Below are positions 34,315-43,707 of a stretch of DNA of 64,000 nucleotides, piece after piece. Below the pieces are notes generated by a model. The model was not told where the DNA came from, did not search any database, and saw only the letters and a program-made list of their open reading frames with translations. The number at the start of each line of letters is the position of its first letter. Positions within the stretch are counted from its first letter, which is position 1. The translations under genes and the position numbers were made by a program. Source of the stretch: Sphingobacterium athyrii (GTDB lineage Bacteria; Bacteroidota; Bacteroidia; Sphingobacteriales; Sphingobacteriaceae); the NCBI RefSeq assembly GCF_003071065.1, contig NZ_QCXX01000005.1:186001-250000 (forward strand), written 5' to 3'.

Positions 34315-34647
34315 ATGTATACTATATTACTTCTGCTCATTTTTGCTGGTAGTTTTTTCTGGTACAGTTCATCAGAAAAAGTCAAGATCAAGCATGCTCC
34401 AGCGCTCATACTCCCCCTGATGGGTGATAAGATCCGCGCGAAGATACTGAGTATCGTCCTGCTCGGCCTTTCCTGGGTACTGACCATGTATTTACAGGGG
34501 CTTCTTTCGGGAACATTAGCTTTTGGTGCTTATAGCATGGGATTTTTCAGTTTGATCGTGCTTTTATGGCCTTATCGATATTTTCAATGGAAACAGCTCG
34601 CGTTTGTATTTTTATTCTCTCTTTTTCTGGAAACAATTATTTTTTAA
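34315..34647 (+). CDS. Small membrane protein, DUF3325-like
   Basis: A 110-residue protein with about three to four hydrophobic segments (starting MYTILLLLIFAGSFFWYSS). The layout (TM, KHAPALILPLMGDKIRAKILS polar link, TM, short loop with GLLSGTLAFG, TM, TM) resembles DUF3325 proteins encoded beside PepSY and DUF3649 proteins in siderophore loci of Proteobacteria. Assignment is by layout and context only. Function is unknown. It is three bases before the next gene. Confidence 0.7.
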   Translation: MYTILLLLIFAGSFFWYSSSEKVKIKHAPALILPLMGDKIRAKILSIVLLGLSWVLTMYLQGLLSGTLAFGAYSMGFFSLIVLLWPYRYFQWKQLAFVFLFSLFLETIIF

Positions 34648-34650
34648 ATC

Positions 34651-34926
34651 ATGCCAGCCAATAAAAAATATTTGAGCAGCCCATTCCAGCGTTTCTTAAA
34701 ATTGACCGCAGGATTTTTTGGGGGTTATTTTGTCATGCTCTACTTGCACCTTTGCCTGACCAAATTATTTGATAAAACGGATATATTGATTACAGCTTAT
34801 GTGACGGGTTTTATCGCCTGGGGAATATTATTACTTGTCGCCTTTCTCTCCCGAAGCGGTTGGTTGATCTGGGGTATCTACTTGCTTTTGATTGCGCTAT
34901 TCTACAGCATCTTTATTTACCTATAA
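34651..34926 (+). CDS. Small membrane protein, DUF3649-like
   Basis: A 91-residue protein with three hydrophobic segments. It contains FFGGYFVMLYLHLCL, a spaced loop FDKTDILITAYVTGF and WGILLLVAFLSRSGWLIW, reminiscent of DUF3649 (GGY..., alternating helices). It is encoded between a DUF3325-like and a PepSY protein, the usual order in iron-uptake loci. Assignment is tentative; no function is established. Confidence 0.7.
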   Translation: MPANKKYLSSPFQRFLKLTAGFFGGYFVMLYLHLCLTKLFDKTDILITAYVTGFIAWGILLLVAFLSRSGWLIWGIYLLLIALFYSIFIYL

Positions 34927-34937
34927 CCACCTAACCT

Positions 34938-36779
34938 ATGAATTTAAGACGTTATAATATCTACTTCAATACGCATACCATCTCCGGGATAATCATCTGT
35001 GCGATCTTGTATGTGATCTTTTTTGCGGGATCTTTTTCATTTTTCAAAAATGAGATCAACGCCTGGCAAAAAAATGAGTCGGACAAAGGTGGGACCTACC
35101 GAAACATGGTTTTTGACCACCTCCTGGACTCTATTGGCCAAATCAAAGAGCTGAAAGGAAGGGATATTACATTTTATATGCAGCATAATGGCCATGCAAG
35201 TTATGTCAATATCGGAGCCTCACAGGATACCATAGTTGCGAATAAAGCGAAGGCGGTCGCTGCACAAAAAGAATTGGCCGAAAAGAAACGGCTCGCAGCG
35301 ACAACTAAAGGTACAGCAGTAAAAGACGCAAATGCCAAAGATGAAAAAAAGAAAAGACGTGGTCGCGGTCGGCGTGGAAATGAAGATTCCATGTATTTTT
35401 CTTATGACCTGGCCACAAAAAAACCGTCAGATTACAGCGATGGTTATACGATGGGTGAATTTTTGTATCGCCTGCACTTTTTAGCACCGCTTAACCAAAT
35501 CGGGATCAATATCGGCAGACCCTTCGGATATACCCTTGCGGGCCTGGTTTCATTTATCTTTCTATTTGCTCTGATATCTGGCCTGATGCTCCACTGGGAC
35601 AAAATAAAATCAAACTTTTTTGTATTCAGGCCGGGAAACAAGTGGAAAACCGTCTGGACCGATATGCATACAGCACTCGGCGTGATCGGATTCCCGTACC
35701 AATTTATGTATGCACTGACAGGTATTGTTCTTATTGTTAATTCGGTCCTTATTATTCCCTTTAGCAAATACCTCTATGACGGGAAGGAGGATGAAGTATA
35801 TGCTGCCCTTGGGTATAACGACAATACAAAATACACCTATCTGTACGAGCCCCTCACGACAACCTTTAAGATGGGGGATTTTTTGGATAAACTGGAAAAC
35901 AAATGGCCCAACAGCCATATGAACCGCATCTTTATCAAAAATTATGGTGACAAAAGCATGCATGTGGTTGCGTTGTACGATGCTGATATCGATAAAAATT
36001 TTGCCGGCTCAGGTCGGATGGTCTATCGTGTAGCGGATAATAAAATACTTTTCGAGAAATCGGCTGCCGAAAATGGCTCCTACCTAGATTATATGAAAGG
36101 ATTTATTTACCGCTTGCATCTTGCTGATTTTGGTGGCTATCCGATCAAAATCATCTACTTTGTTCTGGGTATTATGGGCTGTTTTGTAATTATTTCAGGT
36201 ATTCTGATATGGCTGGTTGCACGTGATAAAAACAATATCCCGAAACGCAAGCGCATCTTCAATTTCTGGGCCGCCAATGTATTTATGGCTGCTTGTCTAA
36301 CCATGTTTCCGGTTACCGCAGCAACCTTTATCGCTGTTAAATTGGCGACGAAGGTGGACCAATCTTTTATATTTCACGTTTATTTTTATAGCTGGCTGGC
36401 TTTGGGAGTCTTTTACATTATCCGTAGAAATATCGGAAAAACCAATCGGGAGACTCTTCTACTAGGCGCAGTGTTGTCATTAGCGGTACCAATTGTCAAT
36501 GGTTTAAAAACCGGAAACTGGATTTGGGAAACGTTTCGTTCGGGCGCAAATGACATTTTACTGGTGGATCTCCTTTGGTTGTCTTTAGGGATCATCGGCT
36601 TGTTGATCTTCAAAAAGATGGCGCAAACAGCCAAAAAAGATGCCGCGAATGGTCAGGATACAGCTACGCCTAAAAGCAAAGAGCAGACTGTTGCTGACGA
36701 CAGCGGCAATAGTCCAACAAAGCCTTTGTCTCCAAAAAGGTCATTTGTACCTAAAAATACCCGCACGACAGAAGCATAA
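34938..36779 (+). CDS. PepSY-associated membrane protein (iron-uptake type)
   Basis: A 613-residue inner-membrane protein. Residues 14-35 are the first membrane segment after RRYNIYFNTHTISG, with further segments near 200, 255, 400 and a cluster at 435-560; PepSY-like periplasmic domains lie between. FLYRLHFL and FIYRLHLADFGGYP carry the conserved His residues of the PepSY_TM family (possible haem or metal contacts). Unusual features: a basic, low-complexity insert around residues 110-150 with an Arg-Gly-rich core, and a polar C-terminal tail of about 50 residues. Members are linked to siderophore reduction or release. It is 11 bases past the previous gene. Confidence 0.9.
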   Translation: MNLRRYNIYFNTHTISGIIICAILYVIFFAGSFSFFKNEINAWQKNESDKGGTYRNMVFDHLLDSIGQIKELKGRDITFYMQHNGHASYVNIGASQDTIVANKAKAVAAQKELAEKKRLAATTKGTAVKDANAKDEKKKRRGRGRRGNEDSMYFSYDLATKKPSDYSDGYTMGEFLYRLHFLAPLNQIGINIGRPFGYTLAGLVSFIFLFALISGLMLHWDKIKSNFFVFRPGNKWKTVWTDMHTALGVIGFPYQFMYALTGIVLIVNSVLIIPFSKYLYDGKEDEVYAALGYNDNTKYTYLYEPLTTTFKMGDFLDKLENKWPNSHMNRIFIKNYGDKSMHVVALYDADIDKNFAGSGRMVYRVADNKILFEKSAAENGSYLDYMKGFIYRLHLADFGGYPIKIIYFVLGIMGCFVIISGILIWLVARDKNNIPKRKRIFNFWAANVFMAACLTMFPVTAATFIAVKLATKVDQSFIFHVYFYSWLALGVFYIIRRNIGKTNRETLLLGAVLSLAVPIVNGLKTGNWIWETFRSGANDILLVDLLWLSLGIIGLLIFKKMAQTAKKDAANGQDTATPKSKEQTVADDSGNSPTKPLSPKRSFVPKNTRTTEA

Positions 36780-36802
36780 TTTCGTTGTTCATATTCGCAA
36801 AT

Positions 36803-36826
36803 GGCGGGCCTACAAGCTCGCCTTTG
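36803..36826 (+). terminator. Hairpin after the PepSY gene
   Basis: GGCGGGC (36803-36809) pairs with GCTCGCC (36816-36822) with one G-T pair and a 6-base loop, then TTTGTT. Likely the stop signal of the PepSY operon; it lies between convergent genes and may serve rarA too. Confidence 0.5.
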
Positions 36827-36849
36827 TTATTTTATGCGACCTCCTGGCT

Positions 36850-38130
36850 TTAATATCGGTACTTCTCTTTCCACTTGTCGCGTAGACTCTGGCGGATCTT
36901 CTCTTCTTGCGGATTTTGTCCGGGTTCATATAATTTTACGCCACTGACTTCCTTTGGCAGAAATTCCTGTACCACAAAATTCCCGGGAAAGGCGTGTGCA
37001 TATTTATATTCTGCTCCATAATTGAGTTCTTTCATCAACTTGGTTGGTGCATTGCGAATGTGCAGGGGCACAGACAAATCACCCGTTTGCTTCACCAGCG
37101 CCTGGGCCTTATTGATAGCTTCGTACGAGGCATTACTCTTAACTGAGGTGGCCAGATAAATAACGGTTTGCGACAGAATAATACGCGATTCGGGCCAGCC
37201 GATTACATTCACTGCCTGAAAACAGTTGTTGGCCAACAAGAGCGCATTGGGATTGGAGTTGCCAATATCCTCGGATGCTAAAATCAGTAATCTACGGGCG
37301 ATAAATGAAGGGTCTTCTCCCCCCTCGATCATGCGCGCCAGCCAGTACACGGCAGCGTTGGGGTCGGACCCACGAATAGACTTAATAAAAGCTGAAATAA
37401 TATCGTAATGTTGTTCGCCCGCCTTGTCGTATATCGCCATGTTCTGCTGCACCTGCCGCAGGACAAAAGCATTCGTAATCGGCTCCCTGTGGAGAACTGC
37501 CGCATTGACCACAAGCTCAAGCACATTCAATAGTTTGCGCGCGTCACCCCCTGAAAGCCGCAAGAGGGCTTCATATTCTTCGACGACAATATTTTGTTTG
37601 CTGAGGTATTCATCTTCGTGCAAAGCTTTCTGAACCAATCCGATCAGATCTTCTTCCGAGAGATGTTCAAGCACATAAACCTGACAACGGGAAAGCAATG
37701 CTGATATGACCTCAAATGAGGGGTTTTCGGTGGTGGCACCGATCAGTGTAACCAAGCCCCTTTCGACAGCGCCCAATAACGAGTCCTGTTGGGATTTGGA
37801 AAAACGGTGGATCTCATCAATAAACAGAATGGGCTGATCTTGATTGAAATTCATCAGCCGCTCCGCTTTGTCAATGACCTCACGGATATCTTTTACACCC
37901 GCCTGTATGGCGCTCAAGGAGAAAAAGGGTCTATCCAGCTCTTTCGCAATTAACAGCGCCAGGCTTGTTTTTCCCACCCCTGGAGGGCCCCATAAGATCA
38001 TCGAAGGGATATTTTTTTGTTGAATCGCATGATACAGGACTGCATCAGGGCCGACAATATGTTGCTGTCCCACATAATCAGTCAATTGATGTGGACGCAG
38101 TCTTTCTGCAAGCGGGATACGTGTTGCCAT
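36850..38130 (-). CDS. rarA: Replication-associated recombination protein A (MgsA/RarA family AAA ATPase)
   Basis: A 426-residue clamp-loader-like AAA+ ATPase acting at stalled replication forks. Features: PLAERLRPHQLTDYVGQQHI at the start, Walker A GPPGVGKTS (48-56), Walker B ILFIDEIHRF, sensor 1 GATTENPSFEV and the arginine-finger region ALLSRCQVYVL. The C-terminal tetramerisation domain has SIRGSDPNAAVYWLARMIEGGEDP and ASEDIGNSNPNAL, the RarA signature blocks. Length and start match the family. It stands alone between two convergent/divergent units. Confidence 0.95.
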   Translation of the reverse strand: MATRIPLAERLRPHQLTDYVGQQHIVGPDAVLYHAIQQKNIPSMILWGPPGVGKTSLALLIAKELDRPFFSLSAIQAGVKDIREVIDKAERLMNFNQDQPILFIDEIHRFSKSQQDSLLGAVERGLVTLIGATTENPSFEVISALLSRCQVYVLEHLSEEDLIGLVQKALHEDEYLSKQNIVVEEYEALLRLSGGDARKLLNVLELVVNAAVLHREPITNAFVLRQVQQNMAIYDKAGEQHYDIISAFIKSIRGSDPNAAVYWLARMIEGGEDPSFIARRLLILASEDIGNSNPNALLLANNCFQAVNVIGWPESRIILSQTVIYLATSVKSNASYEAINKAQALVKQTGDLSVPLHIRNAPTKLMKELNYGAEYKYAHAFPGNFVVQEFLPKEVSGVKLYEPGQNPQEEKIRQSLRDKWKEKYRY

Positions 38131-38461
38131 AACACAAAATTAGTATTTAGTATTGAGATATAGGTATTGAGATATCTTTAACATTTTTTCACATAATTTT
38201 TCGTCATATTTGCTCTAATATGTTCTTTATGGTTGAGCAGAGAACGATAAATTGCTTTTCGCTATACAATTTATCTGAGTTTGCTCTTGTATAAGTTCTT
38301 TATAGCAGAAAATAATAAAGTTTGCTCTATTGTATTTAAAATGCTTGTGGAAGCAGACCTGAGCTTGCCAGCTTATTGAAGATAAAACGATAAATTGCTT
38401 TTGGCATGCAATTTATCTAAGTTTGTAATACACGTTTATGACGACGTAATCATTTTAAAGG
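38131..38461. repeat. Intergenic region built of short repeats
   Basis: 331 bases, no gene. Copy 2 of the TTAGTATTGAG repeat is at 38142-38181. AACGATAAATTGCTTTT...CAATTTATCTnAGTTTG occurs at 38243-38283 and again at 38384-38424; each copy is itself a hairpin with 9-10 bp GATAAATTG/CAATTTATC arms. TTTGCTCT starts three partly repeated blocks (38209, 38280, 38321), the first two continuing to GTTCTTTAT. GAGCTTGCCAGCTT is at 38361. This looks like a nested repeat array, not regulatory DNA of one gene. Confidence 0.6.
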
Positions 38462-39559
38462 ATGACAAAATACTGGACCCGACTTCTGACTGCCCTAATC
38501 CTGACCCTTGGAATGAGCGGTAAGGTGGCGGCACAGCAAGCCCCAAAGGATTATACGGGGGCGATAAAAAAATATGATGTTTCTTTTAAAGGTGTAGGCC
38601 CGGAGGTATATTTCCTGCCTCCTCCAAAGACTGAAAACGAAATTATTGAAGATAATTATAGTGATAAAAAGGGCTTTAGCAAGGAAATTGCCAGACAGCT
38701 GCTCTTCCAACGCCTGTTACTGCAATTGAAAAGCACCAATAACATGGGGCATTTTCAATACCTGATAAACCCCGTTCCTGTCGATGCCGCAGCATGGAAT
38801 AATGCCATCGAGAACCAAAAGAAATCTGAAAACTGGATTGCGGGTTACGCCCTGGCGAATGAGGCTGCGCTATTTGCCATTAAAAATAACGACAGCAGCA
38901 ATGCCTCAAAATTCCTTTATGATGCCCTGTCATTGGCCAACCGTACCGACAATAAAGATGACATTGCTACAATCAATCTGAATCTGAGTAATTTTCAATT
39001 GTACAATGGAGACTTTATCAAAGCGGAAGAAAGTGCCCAAAAATACCATAACCATGCGACAGTCAGCAAAAGCTATCTCGAACAGGCTAATGCTTGGTTA
39101 TTAATTGCCATGGCACGTGCAGGACAAGGAAACTTTAAAGCCGCGGAAAATAACATTATCCGAAGTGCCATTCCCCTATTCAATAAATCAAAAGCCTATG
39201 AAGGCAAAATATTCGCCTGGGAAATGCTTGCGGAGATTTACTTTAAACAAAATAAATACACACAGGCACAGTGGTTTTTGCTGCAGGCACGCGATCTGGC
39301 CAATGCAAAAAAACTGAGCGGCGAACTTGCGGAGATCGAATATTTACTTGCGGCCTCCAAACAAAAGGACGGTAATTACAAGGTCGCCATCAAAGAATTT
39401 ATTCAGGCCGCTGAACTGGCCTCCAATGAGAATAACAAACAGCTCTCATTGGCGATATTGGACAAATTGGGCGAAGTATACCTGGTTCTGGAGGATTATC
39501 CATCAGCAGACCAGACTTACAAAGCGTATACCCAGCTGAAAAATGAATTGTATAATTAA
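38462..39559 (+). CDS. Secreted TPR-like repeat protein
   Basis: A 365-residue exported protein: signal peptide ending VAAQQ (about residue 25). Residues 125-360 hold about six helical-hairpin repeats with TPR spacing (IAGYALANEAALFAIKNND, IATINLNLSNFQLYNGDFIKAEESA, WLLIAMARAGQGNFKAAENN, AEIYFKQNKYTQAQWFLLQA, LAILDKLGEVYLVLEDYPSADQTY). Such repeats are protein-protein interaction scaffolds. The 75-residue region after the signal peptide is not recognised. No neighbour gives a specific role. Confidence 0.82.
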   Translation: MTKYWTRLLTALILTLGMSGKVAAQQAPKDYTGAIKKYDVSFKGVGPEVYFLPPPKTENEIIEDNYSDKKGFSKEIARQLLFQRLLLQLKSTNNMGHFQYLINPVPVDAAAWNNAIENQKKSENWIAGYALANEAALFAIKNNDSSNASKFLYDALSLANRTDNKDDIATINLNLSNFQLYNGDFIKAEESAQKYHNHATVSKSYLEQANAWLLIAMARAGQGNFKAAENNIIRSAIPLFNKSKAYEGKIFAWEMLAEIYFKQNKYTQAQWFLLQARDLANAKKLSGELAEIEYLLAASKQKDGNYKVAIKEFIQAAELASNENNKQLSLAILDKLGEVYLVLEDYPSADQTYKAYTQLKNELYN

Positions 39560-39740
39560 TCGGCTGTGATCAGATCATAGCAACCGTAGGAATAAAAAAG
39601 TAAGAAATAAATTGTATTTTAAGCTTTTTGTAAATATTAAAGGATAAATCAAATAAATTTTTAGAATCTATGTCAATGTGCTATGAATTTCACTAAATTT
39701 AGCACGCTTATCAATAAGAGCTGAAAATTTTTTTTATAAA

Positions 39741-41885
39741 ATGATTATTAAAACTGTCGAAAATATGTTTAGGAAACTCATATTTGCACTTTTTGTGGTA
39801 TCTATTGTCTCCTGTGGATCAAAACCGCGGGTGGCGCTTCCAGATGATGGCGGCCTCAAGCCGAGTACCCAGCATCAGATCATCGCGAAAGAAGTGATTG
39901 GATTATTGGAAAATGCGAGCTACAAAAAGGTCAAAATGAATGATTCGGTATCTGGAATTATCTACGATAATCTGATCAAAGGATTAGACCAAAGCAAGAA
40001 TTACTTGATCCAGTCGGATATCGATGAATTTCAGGCTTACAAGAGTAATCTGGCTCAGGATATGAAAGATGGCGATCTTTCTGCTGCTTTCCATATCTTC
40101 AATATCTACAAAAAAAGATATTTGGAAAGAATGCAATATGCGCTTTCTGAAATAGACAAAACACATGACTTCACCAAAGATGAATTCTATCAACCCAACC
40201 GGGAAAAATTAGGCTGGTTCAAAACTGATGCCGAGGCGAACGACCAATGGCGTAAACGGGTGAAGTATGACTTATTGAACCTGGAAACAGCGAGTGGAAA
40301 ATCTACGGACAGTGCCAAAACCAAACAGGTGGAAACATTGAAGAAACGTTATGTGAATTTAATTTCGCAGACAAAAAAATACAATTCCAATGACGCCTTC
40401 CAGATTATTATGCAGGCGCTTACGGATGCCGTGGATCCGCACACATCTTATTTCAACCCATCCTATGCACAGGCTTTCAATGAAGGCATGGCAAATACTT
40501 TTGAAGGCATTGGCGCAAGACTCATGATTGACAACGAGGCCGTAAGCATCAACGAAATCATTCCCGGCGGGCCGATCTTTAAGGATAAAACCATTCAGGT
40601 GAATGACAAGATCATCGCTGTCGCACAAGGTAAAGATGGCGAATTTGAAGATATCATCGGCTGGAGACTGGATGCAGCAGTAGCCAAAATAAAAGGACCT
40701 AAAGGAACCATCGTAAGGCTTAAGATTATTCCGGCCGGACAACCAATGAACTCGCATCCGCGCATTGTTTCCTTGGTCCGTGAGAAAATCGTCGTTGAGG
40801 AGGAATCCGCGAAAAAAGAAATCATGAACATCAAAGGTTCCGATGGCAAGATGTATAAAGTCGGGGTGATCAATATTCCTAAATTTTACATGGATTTTGA
40901 TGCCTACAGAAGACGTGATCCAAACTATAAAAGTACAACACGGGATGTAAGATTAATCTTAGACACCCTGAAACAGGCGAAAGTCGATGCCGTACTAATT
41001 GATTTACGTTTCAATGGCGGGGGATCACTTCCGGAAGCAATCGACCTGACAGGATTGTTTATCGACAAAGGACCTGTGGTACAGGTACGAGATACCAAAA
41101 ACAATATTGATGTCGAAGAAGACAAAAATGCCGGTGTGACCTGGGACGGTCCACTAGGTGTGATGATCAACCGCTTCTCGGCCTCAGCTTCTGAAATCTT
41201 CGCCGGTGCAATTCAGGATTATGGCAGAGGGGTAATCCTTGGCTCACAAAGTTATGGTAAGGGAACCGTTCAATCGGCTATAGACATGTCACGTGTCATT
41301 AGTCCAACAAGCCGCCTGTTACTGAAAGCTTCTGGAGAGAAAGATCCTGATACCCCCGAAGGTGCGCCACAATATGGACAGATCAACATTACACTGGGTA
41401 AATTCTACCGTGTCAATGGCAGCAGTACGCAACATAAAGGGGTAACACCTGATATTACATTTCCATCACAATTCTCCGCAGAGAAATTTGGTGAAAGTTC
41501 AGAAAAATCTGCGCTTCCTTGGGATCAGATCCAGTCCAGCAACTTCAAAAAAGTCGCTGATATGACCGGTGTGGACAAACAGCTCGAAACCCTGCATGAG
41601 ACACGTATCAAAAATTCACTTGAATACAAGTACCTAAAAGAGGATATTGAAGAGGCTCAAAAAGATGAGGACGTGAAAATTTCACTGGAATTGAATAAAT
41701 TCAAGAAAGAAAAAGATGACAACCTTAAGAAAAATAGAGACCGTATCAATGCTTTATTGAAATTACAGGGCAAACCAGCATGGGAAGAGGGCAAACCGCA
41801 ACCGAAAATGGATCTTGACTTTGTAAAAGATGAAAGTGCAAAAGTAATGACGGATTACATCATCAATTTTGCGAACAAAAAATAA
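39741..41885 (+). CDS. prc: Carboxy-terminal processing protease, S41 (Prc/Tsp type)
   Basis: A 714-residue periplasmic protease: signal peptide with lipobox IVSC (about Cys28), suggesting a lipoprotein. An N-terminal helical region (about 40-235) precedes a PDZ domain (about 245-335) and the S41 core with LIDLRFNGGGSLPEA, RFSASASEIFAGAIQDYGRG (nucleophile Ser about 482) and SYGKGTVQ (Lys about 507). A C-terminal DUF3340-type extension is rich in Lys and Glu. The size and order match Prc/Tsp, which trims misfolded or tagged envelope proteins. Start ATG at 39741; an in-frame ATG at 39765 gives a more typical signal peptide. Confidence 0.93.
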   Translation: MIIKTVENMFRKLIFALFVVSIVSCGSKPRVALPDDGGLKPSTQHQIIAKEVIGLLENASYKKVKMNDSVSGIIYDNLIKGLDQSKNYLIQSDIDEFQAYKSNLAQDMKDGDLSAAFHIFNIYKKRYLERMQYALSEIDKTHDFTKDEFYQPNREKLGWFKTDAEANDQWRKRVKYDLLNLETASGKSTDSAKTKQVETLKKRYVNLISQTKKYNSNDAFQIIMQALTDAVDPHTSYFNPSYAQAFNEGMANTFEGIGARLMIDNEAVSINEIIPGGPIFKDKTIQVNDKIIAVAQGKDGEFEDIIGWRLDAAVAKIKGPKGTIVRLKIIPAGQPMNSHPRIVSLVREKIVVEEESAKKEIMNIKGSDGKMYKVGVINIPKFYMDFDAYRRRDPNYKSTTRDVRLILDTLKQAKVDAVLIDLRFNGGGSLPEAIDLTGLFIDKGPVVQVRDTKNNIDVEEDKNAGVTWDGPLGVMINRFSASASEIFAGAIQDYGRGVILGSQSYGKGTVQSAIDMSRVISPTSRLLLKASGEKDPDTPEGAPQYGQINITLGKFYRVNGSSTQHKGVTPDITFPSQFSAEKFGESSEKSALPWDQIQSSNFKKVADMTGVDKQLETLHETRIKNSLEYKYLKEDIEEAQKDEDVKISLELNKFKKEKDDNLKKNRDRINALLKLQGKPAWEEGKPQPKMDLDFVKDESAKVMTDYIINFANKK

Positions 41886-41900
41886 CCGGGACAACCCCAT

Positions 41901-41938
41901 AAAAAAAGGCAATCGCGTAACAACGGTTGCCTTTTTTT
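41901..41938. terminator. Terminator after prc
   Basis: AAAAAAAGGCAA-TCG and CGG-TTGCCTTTTTTT form a stem of about 13-15 bp with flanking A and T runs, so it works in both directions. It lies 16 bases past the prc stop codon. Confidence 0.85.
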
Positions 41939-42115
41939 ATGATACTCATCACAATACTAAGCCTTTAACAGCGAATTCATCTTTTCTTCGTACCTTGTCA
42001 TAACGCGATAATCGCATAGATTTTAGAATGATGGCCCGGGCGTGTAAACTTTAAGCGGCTTAAACTGTTTACATACTAAACATCGACTTGACATAAATTT
42101 CTAACTTATAGCACA

Positions 42116-42946
42116 ATGAAACGTATCCTGCTTTTAACCGACTTTTCAGAAAATGCACTCTTAGCGGCGAAACAAGTCGCCCTCTGTGCAGCGGCCTGGA
42201 AAACTGAACAAGTTATTGTTTACCATACGTATAACAGCGTAACAATTGTAAACAACGAACCTATAGTTGTGGTCAATGACGAAGTGAAAGAGGCCAAAGA
42301 GAAAGAGCTAAATAGCTGGCTGGAACTGATCAAGCCTCTTTTTCCACCACAGGTGACCTTGTCACACAGGATGGAAGATGTCGACTTGCCGATAGGAGTG
42401 AATGACCTCTGTAAATCGGAGTCCATCGATCTGGTGGCACTGGGCATCACCGGACAGACTGGCTTTGCGAAAATATTGGTGGGCAGCAATGCCATTACCT
42501 TAATGGATATCTGCAATAAGCCAATGCTGATTGTCTCCCACAAGGTCGATCCGGCAGTTCCAAAGCATGTACTGGCAACCACCGACCTGAAAGAAGTGGA
42601 CCGGAAATTAAGTCTGTTTAACCTGGATCAGGTCCTCGATGCTTTTTCCGCACAGTTATACGTACTGAATGTTGCGAAGCGCGAGAGTTCGGCTGCAGAT
42701 CTGGCACAGGAATTAAAACATTTACATGAACGGCTGGACAAGTATAAACCCATCTATGATTACATCAGCCATGACGATATCACGATGGGAATAGCGGAAT
42801 ATGCGAAAGAGAAGCATATTGACCTCATCCTGTCCTTTCATAAGAAACAAGGTCTATTGGCGAGTCTATTTAAAACGAGTATATCCAAAAAGATGGCCTG
42901 GAACGGTGCGGCCAACTTATTGGTTATTCCAATGGACAAGTCCTAA
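42116..42946 (+). CDS. Universal stress protein, two-domain, copy 1
   Basis: A 276-residue protein with two USP-like halves. The first has LLLTDFSENALLAAKQ at the start and the ATP-loop pattern GITGQTGFAKILVGSNA (G-2x-G-9x-G-S). The second half (from VLATTDLKEV) keeps the fold order but has a degenerate loop, ending AANLLVIPMDKS. Cytoplasmic stress-survival role, mechanism unknown. Paralogous to the gene at 43708-44538, which has the same length; a DoxX gene on the opposite strand lies between them. Confidence 0.9.
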   Translation: MKRILLLTDFSENALLAAKQVALCAAAWKTEQVIVYHTYNSVTIVNNEPIVVVNDEVKEAKEKELNSWLELIKPLFPPQVTLSHRMEDVDLPIGVNDLCKSESIDLVALGITGQTGFAKILVGSNAITLMDICNKPMLIVSHKVDPAVPKHVLATTDLKEVDRKLSLFNLDQVLDAFSAQLYVLNVAKRESSAADLAQELKHLHERLDKYKPIYDYISHDDITMGIAEYAKEKHIDLILSFHKKQGLLASLFKTSISKKMAWNGAANLLVIPMDKS

Positions 42947-42956
42947 ATAGGCACTA

Positions 42957-43006
42957 ACACCAAGGGGCTCGGTGCATCAAATTTGATTCACCGAGCCCCT
43001 TGGTGT
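42957..43006. terminator. Long perfect hairpin between convergent genes
   Basis: An 18-bp perfect inverted repeat (42957-42974 with 42989-43006, core CAAGGGGCTCGGTG) with a 14-base loop. It lies between the USP gene (+) and the DoxX gene (-), which converge. No T-run follows on either strand. A bidirectional stop signal is likely; the stem is unusually GC-rich for this region. Confidence 0.65.
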
Positions 43007-43060
43007 ACATGTCAATATGAGGAAAGACCGGCAGGGCGATTGTTTTCCGCCAAAACCCTG

Positions 43061-43468
43061 TTATTTCTTGTCCACGGAATGCTTCCCGGGTCCGATGAAT
43101 ACAAGCCCGAGAAACACGAAAAATAGTTCGATCGCATGGGATGCACCAGAGATACCGTCGCCTTTGGACAGGTGCATCAATCCGGCAACCACCATCGTAA
43201 AGGCAAGCAACAGTGCTGAGGGCCTAAAGAATAGCCCTAAAAGTAGAAAAAGACCACCAATGGTTTCTGCTGCTGCAGCCATAAAACCCCAAAATGCCGG
43301 CATAAAATTAATACCCATATTGCCCATTGCTTTACCCACACCGGCCCAAAGTTCTGGCCCTCCCTGCAACTTAGGCAAACCATGCATAATCATCATGACG
43401 CCTAATCCGATACGAAGAACTAGTAAGCCTGTATCTCTATATTTACCCAGTGAATTCCAAATTGCCAT
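43061..43468 (-). CDS. DoxX family membrane protein
   Basis: A 135-residue protein with four hydrophobic segments. The first contains TGLLVLRIGLGVMMIMHGLPKL, the DoxX family start; the second has FMAAAAETIGGLFLLLGLFFRP; the third ALLLAFTMVVAGLMHL; the fourth ELFFVFLGLVFI. DoxX/YqjF-type proteins are small inner-membrane proteins tied to redox and oxidative stress, exact role unclear. It is encoded alone between the two universal stress proteins. Confidence 0.88.
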   Translation of the reverse strand: MAIWNSLGKYRDTGLLVLRIGLGVMMIMHGLPKLQGGPELWAGVGKAMGNMGINFMPAFWGFMAAAAETIGGLFLLLGLFFRPSALLLAFTMVVAGLMHLSKGDGISGASHAIELFFVFLGLVFIGPGKHSVDKK

Positions 43469-43707
43469 AAATAAAAATTATAATTTAAAATGTTAATGAC
43501 TGATAGACTCTCCTAAAATAACCAAAATTTTTCATTGCTCGGTGTTCAAATTCTCCTTTTGATACCGCAAAATTAAACTGGTATGGAATATCTTCCCTTG
43601 ATATAGATTAAGAAATTTCATAAAATAAACTGATCTGAACAGAAAAATATTGCATTTATGCTGCTAAATATGTAATTTAATGGACATAGACCCGATTATA
43701 AAATAAA

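Noticed and set aside
38131..38461. CRISPR array
   Set aside because: Repeats are few, unequal in spacing and internally palindromic, with no spacer-like units and no cas genes nearby.
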